A DNA stretch of 5,726 nucleotides from DAIPHL01 sp036771375 (GTDB taxonomy: Bacteria; Synergistota; Synergistia; Synergistales; Synergistaceae), in assembly GCA_036771375.1 (NCBI GenBank), contig DAIPHL010000137.1:1-5726 (forward strand). The letters are read 5' to 3'. The notes under the pieces are model-generated. The model did not search any database, had not been told where the DNA came from, and saw nothing but the letters and a program-made list of their open reading frames with translations. This document shows, in pieces, positions 1 to 5,161 of this stretch. The stretch's first letter is position 1; every line of letters starts with the position of its first letter. The translations under genes were made by a program, and so were the position numbers.

Positions 1-1
1 T

Positions 2-196
2 CAGTTGTTTGAAGAAACGATTGAGAAGGATATCGCATTCGGTCCTTCCAAATTAAACTTATCTGCGGAAGAAATTACGAAACGAGTGAAAGAGGCAATG
101 CAAATGGTAGGTCTGAATTATGAAGCACTTAAAGACAAGTCACCGTTTGAACTGTCCGGAGGTCAAAAGCGTCGTGTTGCGATTGCAGGAGTTCTC
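2..196 (+). CDS. Energy-coupling factor (ECF) transporter ATPase, EcfA type, fragment truncated at both ends
   Basis: This is an internal piece of an ABC ATPase of the kind that powers ECF-type vitamin and metal uptake. Such ATPases sit on the cytoplasmic face, as an EcfA1/EcfA2 pair with EcfT and a substrate-binding S component. The frame opens with Gln, Leu, Phe, Glu, Glu and continues to IAFGP, matching the segment after the Q-loop in this family. The ABC signature LSGGQ is at 152-166, followed by KRRVAIAGVL. Walker A lies off the left edge. Walker B and the D- and H-loops, which should follow directly, are absent: similarity stops at about 196, although the frame stays open to a stop at 473-475. 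GC is about 42% over 1-180, well below the rest of the window. The gene is therefore cut by a join and could not make a working ATPase as it stands. EcfA1 and EcfA2 cannot be told apart from this piece. Family assignment is secure. Confidence 0.8.
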
Positions 197-559
197 CCAC
201 AGCCCGTGCAAATTGCAGTAGGACTGAACGACGAGAGTGCCGCTCGAAGAAAGCTTTACCAGAGCCGAGGCAAACGGCTCGCAGAAAGCCGGACCGGGTT
301 TTTCGGGATCCATGGAATCTCCATGTACGTCGAACGACAGATTTGCGAGTTCGATGATGAACTTGCCTCCCTCGGGGACGAAGAGAAGCTTGATCCACTT
401 GATATGATGCTGTGCGGTATTCGGATGTGCGATCTCTTTTCCGATGCTTACTTCTACCTTGAAAGCCTCCCCTGAAGAGACCTTCTCCGGTGCTTCCACA
501 ACGGGGACGTGTTTTTCGCCCTTCCAATCGCCACTCTGCACATAGTCGCACAATTTCAT
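140..559 (-). CDS. Superoxide reductase (1Fe desulfoferrodoxin / neelaredoxin type), C-terminus replaced at the join
   Basis: The enzyme reduces superoxide to hydrogen peroxide without making oxygen, a cytoplasmic defence typical of anaerobes, with electrons usually from rubredoxin. All five ligands of the Fe(His)4Cys centre are visible: His17 (in GEKH), His45 and His51 (in HPNTAQHH), Cys115 and His118 (in YCNLHGLW). Glu15 and Lys16, which guide superoxide, are also present. There is no N-terminal desulforedoxin Cys4 domain, so it is the short one-iron class. The ATG at 557-559 has AGGAGGA eight bases upstream. Recognisable protein ends at Trp121-Glu-Asn-Ser124 (base 188). Known one-iron relatives end only a few residues later, so the remaining 15 residues to the stop at 140 come from antisense EcfA sequence and are not native. 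The catalytic domain is complete. It is transcribed divergently from rnhA; no regulator site is evident. Confidence 0.9.
   Translation of the reverse strand: MKLCDYVQSGDWKGEKHVPVVEAPEKVSSGEAFKVEVSIGKEIAHPNTAQHHIKWIKLLFVPEGGKFIIELANLSFDVHGDSMDPEKPGPAFCEPFASALVKLSSSGTLVVQSYCNLHGLWENSCNRNTTLLTSGQFKR
188..196. other. Join between two unrelated sequences (chimera or recombination breakpoint)
   Basis: The nine bases GGAGTTCTC fit the plus-strand EcfA frame as Gly-Val-Leu and the minus-strand superoxide reductase frame as Glu-Asn-Ser. Left of them only the EcfA frame makes sense; right of them only the superoxide reductase frame does. Both genes lose their proper 3' ends here, and GC changes from about 42% to about 53%. 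No transposon end, target duplication or attachment-like repeat is visible. A short shared string joining two contigs from different genomes is the simplest reading. A real recombination event cannot be excluded from sequence alone. Confidence 0.75.
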
Positions 560-567
560 GCTCTCAT

Positions 568-574
568 TCCTCCT
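568..574 (-). promoter_or_regulatory. Ribosome binding site of the superoxide reductase gene
   Basis: On the minus strand this reads AGGAGGA, a near-perfect Shine-Dalgarno sequence with eight bases to the ATG. It fixes the start of the superoxide reductase at 559. Confidence 0.8.
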
Positions 575-601
575 CGGTGTTTTTTGTCCCGAAATGTTGC
601 C

Positions 602-635
602 TTCGCGAAATCCGGAACGATGCGTATACTATAAT
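602..635 (+). promoter_or_regulatory. AT-rich divergent promoter core between superoxide reductase and rnhA (candidate)
   Basis: The 170-base divergent gap has a short AT-rich island at 624-637. On the plus strand it holds TATACT (625-630), with a weak -35-like TTCGCG 17 bases upstream (602-607), and overlapping it a perfect TATAAT (630-635), for which no good -35 is present. On the minus strand the same island offers TATAGT and TATTAT, again with poor -35 matches. Both flanking genes need a promoter here, so the island probably serves one or both directions. The exact boxes and strand are inference. Confidence 0.35.
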
Positions 636-716
636 ACTTGAACGGCAGAATTACACAGCGGAATTTTACCTAAACCGTCATGGCGCGAAGGAAATTCGGC
701 CTGTGAAACGGCGGGG

Positions 717-722
717 GGAGGT
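717..722 (+). promoter_or_regulatory. Ribosome binding site of rnhA
   Basis: GGAGGT, within a longer G-rich run, lies seven bases before the ATG at 730. It selects that ATG over the upstream in-frame extension, which has no RNase H similarity. Confidence 0.75.
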
Positions 723-729
723 CGCGGGT

Positions 730-1149
730 ATGAAGGGCTATTTCGACGGAGCATCCAGGGGGAACCCCGGGGAAGCCGGAGCGGGCGCCTGCCTGGTCGA
801 CGAAGACGACAACGTCGTCTGGGAGCGTTCGCAGTACCTTGGCAAGAAGACGAACAACGAAGCGGAGTATATGGGACTCCTTCTGCTCCTCGCGGAGGCG
901 AAAGCAAGAGGCATCCCCGAGTTGGAAATTTATGGGGACAGCAAACTCGTGATCTGCCAGGTTCGCAAGGAGTGGAAGATCAATCTGCCGCATCTGAAAG
1001 AACTCGCGGAACGCGTTTGGAAGATCATGGAGGGGATGACGGTACGACTGGCCTGGGTTCCCCGGGATCATAACAAACGGGCCGATTCGCTCTCAAACAG
1101 GGGTATCGACGAGGTGCGGCGAGGGAGAGCCGCCCCCGACGGTGTGTAA
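730..1149 (+). CDS. rnhA: Ribonuclease HI
   Basis: The product (139 residues) cuts the RNA strand of RNA-DNA hybrids, removing R-loops and primer remnants, using two metal ions. The four catalytic acidic residues are visible: Asp6 in YFDGASRGNPG, Glu46 in TNNEAEY, Asp70 in GDSKLV and Asp119 in HNKRADSLSN; His114 lies in the usual flexible loop. The spacing from Asp70 to Asp119 is 49 residues, against 64 between the matching residues of the E. coli enzyme as I recall them, so the basic hybrid-binding protrusion is probably missing, as in several other bacterial and archaeal type 1 enzymes. The ATG at 730 has GGAGGT at good spacing and puts the first strand at the usual distance from the N-terminus. 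The frame is open upstream to 490, but that part looks non-coding. The TAA stop is followed with no gap by the tilS ATG, so co-transcription is expected. Confidence 0.92.
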   Translation: MKGYFDGASRGNPGEAGAGACLVDEDDNVVWERSQYLGKKTNNEAEYMGLLLLLAEAKARGIPELEIYGDSKLVICQVRKEWKINLPHLKELAERVWKIMEGMTVRLAWVPRDHNKRADSLSNRGIDEVRRGRAAPDGV

Positions 1150-2472
1150 ATGTCCTCCGAGATCGAGAGCAGGCTTTATCGGAAGGTCAGAGAAGCGGGC
1201 GGAGAACAGGGGTGGTGGTGCGCTCCCTCTCTGCTGGCTGCCGTGTCCGGCGGGGGTGATTCCATGGCGATGTTGCACCTTCTCCATCGCCTCTATGAAG
1301 GAAAACTCGTCGTCGCTCACCTGGAACACGGATTGCGAAAGGAGCGTTCCCTTGACGACGCCAGATTTGTCGAAGCGAACTGCCGAGCGCTTGGCGTTCC
1401 CTGTTTTGTCCGCCACGGAGATGTTCCGGGAAACAGAAGGCAGGGCGAATCGCTGGAAATGGCGGGGCGAAGAATCCGGTACGATTTTTTCCTTGAACTC
1501 ATGAGAAAAGAACAGATTCCTTTCGTTGCGACCGGACACACCTCCGACGATGTGGTGGAGACCCTTTTGCTCAATCTCTTCAGGGGAACGGGAATCAAAG
1601 GCCTGGTCGGAATTCCCTCCTGCGCGGGCGGGGTGGTCCGGCCGCTTCTTTGCTGCAAACGTGACGAGTTACGGGCGTTTCTGCTCGAATCGGGTGTCCC
1701 CTGGCGGGACGACGAGACGAACGAGAAAAACGTCTATCGGAGGAACAAGATTCGTAATCAGTTGCTCCCGTGGATCAGGACCAACCTGAACGATTCGGCG
1801 GAGAGGGTGCTTCTCGGGCTGTCTATGGAGTGTGCAAAGGAGAGCCGAAGAAGGGAAAAAAACGCGTCGCATCTGCTCCCCTATGTGAGTCGATCCCATC
1901 CGTTCGCTCTTGCCGCATGGGATTTCGACATCGTTCGCCGACTACGGGAAGCGACGCTCGCGGATTTGCTCAGAGAACAGGGAAGGAGTCTCGACCTTCC
2001 TTCTCTGGATCGAAGGCGGCTGATCGATCTGTGTGGATTCCTTCGCACCAGGGGACGCTGGCGGTTTCAATGGGCGAAAGATGTCGAGGTCTGTGGTGGC
2101 CCGTTGATCGGATGGATAAAAAGAGCGTCTCTCGTCCCTCTTGCCGAGCTCCCTCTGGGACGCCTGGCACCGGGTTGTGAACGTCTCATCCCGTATGGTG
2201 ACTGGCGTGTGGCGATATCCGTCCGGAAGCGTTCTTCGGGACTGCCACGCGAAGGAGCGTGGAGAGCCATTCTTCCTTATGACCCCGACGGAGTGCTCTC
2301 CCTTACGAACTCGCTTGGCTCCTTCGCGCTGCCGTGGTGGAGTCGCGCCGCCTGGCCCTCTGTCGTATGGCGAGGCGCGAAATCCAGTGGTTGTTGGACG
2401 CCCGGCAGATTTTACAGAGTGCAGGAAACCGGCACATATGCTATCATTGCAAGGGTTTTCAATCGCGGCTGA
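1150..2472 (+). CDS. tilS: tRNA(Ile)-lysidine synthetase
   Basis: TilS attaches lysine to C34 of the CAU-anticodon tRNA(Ile), using ATP, so that the tRNA reads AUA and is charged with isoleucine. It is normally essential. The 440-residue product has the N-type PP-loop SGGGDS at 33-38, HLEHGLR at 57-63, GHTSDDVVET at 130-139, GTGIKGL at 147-153, RPLL at 165-168 and the family block YRRNKIRNQLLP at 197-208. The region after about 215 is poorly conserved, as usual. The Trp-rich end, with PWWSRAAWPSVVW followed by a short strand-rich stretch, resembles the TilS C-terminal domain. Length is normal. The ATG at 1150 directly follows the in-frame rnhA stop, so no earlier start is possible; the next ATG would remove part of the PP-loop. 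No strong Shine-Dalgarno is close, so translational coupling to rnhA is likely (inference). Confidence 0.93.
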   Translation: MSSEIESRLYRKVREAGGEQGWWCAPSLLAAVSGGGDSMAMLHLLHRLYEGKLVVAHLEHGLRKERSLDDARFVEANCRALGVPCFVRHGDVPGNRRQGESLEMAGRRIRYDFFLELMRKEQIPFVATGHTSDDVVETLLLNLFRGTGIKGLVGIPSCAGGVVRPLLCCKRDELRAFLLESGVPWRDDETNEKNVYRRNKIRNQLLPWIRTNLNDSAERVLLGLSMECAKESRRREKNASHLLPYVSRSHPFALAAWDFDIVRRLREATLADLLREQGRSLDLPSLDRRRLIDLCGFLRTRGRWRFQWAKDVEVCGGPLIGWIKRASLVPLAELPLGRLAPGCERLIPYGDWRVAISVRKRSSGLPREGAWRAILPYDPDGVLSLTNSLGSFALPWWSRAAWPSVVWRGAKSSGCWTPGRFYRVQETGTYAIIARVFNRG

Positions 2473-2518
2473 GGGGAGAGATTTTTACTCGTCCCTCATA
2501 TTGTGTATACCCATCGAC

Positions 2519-2526
2519 GGAAGGAG
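2519..2526 (+). promoter_or_regulatory. Ribosome binding site that decides the hpt start
   Basis: GGAAGGAG lies 12 bases before the TTG at 2539. The alternative in-frame GTG at 2503 has only a purine-rich run more than 20 bases upstream. The spacing is slightly long, but this is the best site in the gap after tilS. Confidence 0.5.
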
Positions 2527-2538
2527 CGTTATCCGATA

Positions 2539-3075
2539 TTGGAAAAATTGAAGCTTGCTTCGATATTGCTGACAAAAGATTCGATCGCGGCGCGCGTTTC
2601 GGAACTCGCGACAAGAATAGAGCGGGAATACAGGGGACAAGAGCTGATCGTTACCGGAATCCTCAAAGGAGCTTCCATCTTCATGGCCGATCTGGTCCGC
2701 GCGATCGGGAGTACGGTCGACGTGAGAATGGACTTCATGGCCGTGTCGTCCTACGGAGATTCGTCCACATCGAGCGGAATCGTGAAGATCGTCAAGGATA
2801 TGGATTCCTATGCCGAGGGGAAAAACGTCGTTTTGGTCGAGGACATCATGGACAGCGGTCTGACGCTTTATTACCTGAGAGACATCATCATGGCGCGCAA
2901 CCCGCTGACGTTTCGAACCTGTGTTCTTTTGGAAAAGCCCGAGAGAAAGAAGATCGATTCGGAGATCGACTACAAGGGTTTCACGATTCCCGATAAATTC
3001 GTGGTCGGCTACGGGCTCGATTACGCGGGAAAGTGGCGTCATCTGCCGGATATCTGGTGTGTTGAATCGGAGTAG
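2539..3075 (+). CDS. hpt: Hypoxanthine phosphoribosyltransferase
   Basis: This purine salvage enzyme joins hypoxanthine (often also guanine) to PRPP, giving IMP or GMP and pyrophosphate, in the cytoplasm. With the TTG start the product has 178 residues, normal for the family. Visible elements in order are the pyrophosphate loop GILKGA (40-45), the flexible active-site loop around SSYGDSSTSSG (70-80), the PRPP motif VVLVEDIMDSGLT (97-109), the purine-side LLEKPER (130-136) and VVGYGLDYAGKWR (155-167). Asp105-Ser106 stands where many relatives have Asp-Thr, a mild change. A GTG at 2503 would add 12 residues of basic, family-unlike sequence. The gene follows tilS by 66 bases and precedes ftsH, the same order as in many Bacillota. 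In Bacillus, HprT and TilS have been reported (from memory) to act together on ftsH expression; whether that holds here is unknown. Confidence 0.92.
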   Translation: MEKLKLASILLTKDSIAARVSELATRIEREYRGQELIVTGILKGASIFMADLVRAIGSTVDVRMDFMAVSSYGDSSTSSGIVKIVKDMDSYAEGKNVVLVEDIMDSGLTLYYLRDIIMARNPLTFRTCVLLEKPERKKIDSEIDYKGFTIPDKFVVGYGLDYAGKWRHLPDIWCVESE

Positions 3076-3076
3076 T

Positions 3077-3104
3077 TTGAGCCATCCGAGATAATAATTA
3101 AAAT
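3077..3104 (+). promoter_or_regulatory. Candidate sigma-70-type promoter in front of ftsH
   Basis: The 75-base gap between hpt and ftsH is much richer in A and T than its surroundings. TTGAGC (3077-3082, four of six consensus bases) and TAAAAT (3099-3104, five of six) are separated by 16 bases, and the start would fall about 40 bases before the ftsH start. This would let ftsH be transcribed apart from the upstream genes, useful for a stress-responsive protease. No operator or heat-shock repeat such as CIRCE is visible. Confidence 0.4.
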
Positions 3105-3134
3105 AAATGATGTTCAGTAAAACTCTATCGGAAA

Positions 3135-3140
3135 GAAGGG
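3135..3140 (+). promoter_or_regulatory. Ribosome binding site of ftsH
   Basis: GAAGGG lies ten bases before the TTG at 3151 and supports this non-ATG start, which places the first membrane segment at the usual distance from the N-terminus. Confidence 0.5.
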
Positions 3141-3150
3141 ACGGAAGCAT

Positions 3151-5136
3151 TTGGGCAAACTGGCTAAGAATCTGGGCATATATCTGATTTTGATCGTATT
3201 GGTGGTCAGCCTCGTCAACGTTTTTCTCTCCCCGTCTCAAAACAAGGAGCAGGCAAAGCCACTTTCATACAGCGAACTATTGAACGAGGCGGAAACGGGT
3301 AAGATCTCCAAGGTTTTCATCGAAGGGGATGAGATCCGGGGCGTCTTTGTGGACGAAAAGAAATTCCGCTCCTACGCGGTGGGCGTCGGCGAACTCGCTT
3401 CCCGCCTTGCGGCAAAAGGCGTCGACGTGGAGATTATGCCGCCACAGAAAACGCCGTGGTGGTCGACCCTGATGACCTCGCTCTTCCCAACCCTTCTTTT
3501 GATTGGAGCGTGGATATTCATCCTGTACAACATGCAGGGTGGCGGCGGGAAGGTCATGAATTTTTCGAAGAGCAAAGCCAAGCTCTTTCTGGATAACAGG
3601 CCCAAGGTCACCTTCGAGGACGTTGCGGGTTGCGACGAGTCGAAAGAGGAGCTGCAGGAGGTCGTGGAGTTTCTGCGCGATCCCGGCCGCTTTGCGAAGT
3701 TGGGAGCGAAAGTTCCCAGGGGCGTTTTGCTGCTTGGCTCTCCTGGCACCGGCAAAACCTTGCTTTCTCGTGCGGTCGCGGGTGAAGCCGATGTCCCTTT
3801 TTTCAGCATAAGCGGCTCCGATTTCGTCGAGATGTTTGTGGGTGTGGGCGCCGCGAGGGTCAGGGATCTCTTTGAACAGGCGAGGAGATATCAACCCTGC
3901 ATCGTTTTCATCGACGAGATCGACGCCGTCGGGCGGCAGCGGGGAGCGGGCCTCGGAGGAGGCCATGACGAACGGGAGCAGACGTTGAACCAGCTTCTTG
4001 TCGAGATGGATGGTTTTGAGGTCGGAGCGGGCATCATCCTCATCGCGGCGACCAACCGGCCCGATATCCTCGATCCCGCGCTGCTCAGGCCAGGCCGTTT
4101 CGATCGCCAGATCGTGGTGGACAGACCGGACGTGAACGGCCGGCTTGCGATACTCAAGGTACACGTAAAGGACAAGAAACTTGACGATTCGGTCAACCTG
4201 GACGTCCTGGCGCGCAGGACCCCCGGTTTTGTGGGAGCGGATCTCGCGAATCTGGTCAACGAGGCTGCTCTGCTTGCAGGGCGACGCTCCAAAGAAGCGC
4301 TCGGTATGCCCGAGTTCGAGGAGGCGATCGACAGGGTCATGGCCGGGCCGGAACGCAAAAGCCGGGTCATCAGCAAAAAAGAACGGGAGATCATCGCCTA
4401 TCACGAAGTGGGGCATGCGATTGTCGCCAGGATGATTCCCGGCTCCGATCCGGTGCATAAAATTTCGATCATTCCTCGAGGACATATGGCGCTTGGCTAT
4501 ACGCTTCAGGTTCCGGAGGAGGATCGTTTCCTCGTTTCGAAACAGGAGCTTCTCAACAGGATTTGCGTGCTTCTCGGGGGGCGTGCCACGGAGAGCATAA
4601 AGTTCAAGGATGTGACGAGCGGTGCGCAAAACGATCTTGAACGGGCCACGCAGACGGCCCGCCAGATGGTCACGCAACTTGGTATGAGCGAACGCCTCGG
4701 TCCCGTCACCCTGGGGAGAAAGCATCACGAGGTCTTCCTTGGCCGCGATATCGTGGAAGACCGGAACTACAGTGAGGAGATCGCTTACGCGATCGACCAG
4801 GAAGTCCGGAGGATCCTCGATGAATGTTTCGAGCGCGTTACGAAGATCATAAACGACAATATGGACAAACTCGAGGAGATCACTGCGATCTTGCTCGAGA
4901 AGGAAGTTCTGGAGGGGGCCGAATTCAATCGTCTCCTCGGCTTTCCCGAGGAGGGGGATGGAAATTCCTCCTCCCTCGAAGTGCCCGATTCGAACGCAAA
5001 AGAGGGTGAAAACCCGGAGGCGTCGGAGGAGGATACCCCGGCCGAGAGTGCGAAACAAGCGGGCGAAGGATCCGAGAAGATCGAAGACGAGGATGGCGGC
5101 CGCGATGTGTCCGGTCCGTTGGACGGACGTCCTTGA
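3151..5136 (+). CDS. ftsH: ATP-dependent zinc metalloprotease FtsH
   Basis: FtsH is a membrane-anchored hexameric AAA protease that extracts and degrades damaged membrane proteins and some soluble regulators. The 661-residue product has a membrane segment at about 9-27, a small extracytoplasmic domain, a second membrane segment at about 106-127, then a Gly-rich linker. In the AAA module are Walker A GSPGTGKT (196-203), the pore loop FVG (229-231), Walker B IVFIDEIDAVG (251-261), and the second region of homology from ATNRP (300-304) to GRFDR (315-319) with arginine fingers Arg316 and Arg319. The zinc site is HEVGH (418-422), with Asp495 in GAQND as third ligand. Most relatives have GPPGTGKT, so Ser197 is unusual. 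The last 60 residues (from about 600) are acidic, rich in Glu, Asp and Ser, and look disordered. The start is TTG. mreB follows after 25 bases. Confidence 0.96.
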   Translation: MGKLAKNLGIYLILIVLVVSLVNVFLSPSQNKEQAKPLSYSELLNEAETGKISKVFIEGDEIRGVFVDEKKFRSYAVGVGELASRLAAKGVDVEIMPPQKTPWWSTLMTSLFPTLLLIGAWIFILYNMQGGGGKVMNFSKSKAKLFLDNRPKVTFEDVAGCDESKEELQEVVEFLRDPGRFAKLGAKVPRGVLLLGSPGTGKTLLSRAVAGEADVPFFSISGSDFVEMFVGVGAARVRDLFEQARRYQPCIVFIDEIDAVGRQRGAGLGGGHDEREQTLNQLLVEMDGFEVGAGIILIAATNRPDILDPALLRPGRFDRQIVVDRPDVNGRLAILKVHVKDKKLDDSVNLDVLARRTPGFVGADLANLVNEAALLAGRRSKEALGMPEFEEAIDRVMAGPERKSRVISKKEREIIAYHEVGHAIVARMIPGSDPVHKISIIPRGHMALGYTLQVPEEDRFLVSKQELLNRICVLLGGRATESIKFKDVTSGAQNDLERATQTARQMVTQLGMSERLGPVTLGRKHHEVFLGRDIVEDRNYSEEIAYAIDQEVRRILDECFERVTKIINDNMDKLEEITAILLEKEVLEGAEFNRLLGFPEEGDGNSSSLEVPDSNAKEGENPEASEEDTPAESAKQAGEGSEKIEDEDGGRDVSGPLDGRP

Positions 5137-5146
5137 ACGGTAATGA

Positions 5147-5154
5147 GAGAGGTG
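5147..5154 (+). promoter_or_regulatory. Ribosome binding site of mreB
   Basis: GAGAGGTG lies seven bases before the GTG at 5162. An in-frame TGA at 5144-5146 rules out any earlier start, so GTG is used. Confidence 0.55.
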
Positions 5155-5161
5155 TTGTCCT

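Noticed and set aside
197..475. Continuation of the EcfA frame past the join
   Set aside because: The frame is open by chance opposite the superoxide reductase gene; the residues show no Walker B, D-loop or H-loop.
490..729. In-frame upstream extension of rnhA
   Set aside because: The extension overlaps the start of the superoxide reductase gene and the divergent promoter region and has no RNase H similarity. The ATG at 730 has a good ribosome binding site.
2473..2538. Possible terminator or leader between tilS and hpt
   Set aside because: I found no stable hairpin with a T run; only the ribosome binding site for hpt is supported.
2334..2996. A 220-codon plus-strand frame overlapping the end of tilS and most of hpt
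   Set aside because: It is out of frame with both genes, has an Arg- and Gly-rich shadow composition and no recognisable motif.
2485..3240. A 251-codon open frame on the minus strand opposite hpt
   Set aside because: It covers hpt, whose motifs are clear on the plus strand, and shows no family features of its own.
5114..5128. Inverted repeat GTCCG / CGGAC with a five-base loop at the end of ftsH
   Set aside because: The stem is only five pairs, lies inside the coding region before the stop, and has no T run after it, so it is not a credible terminator.
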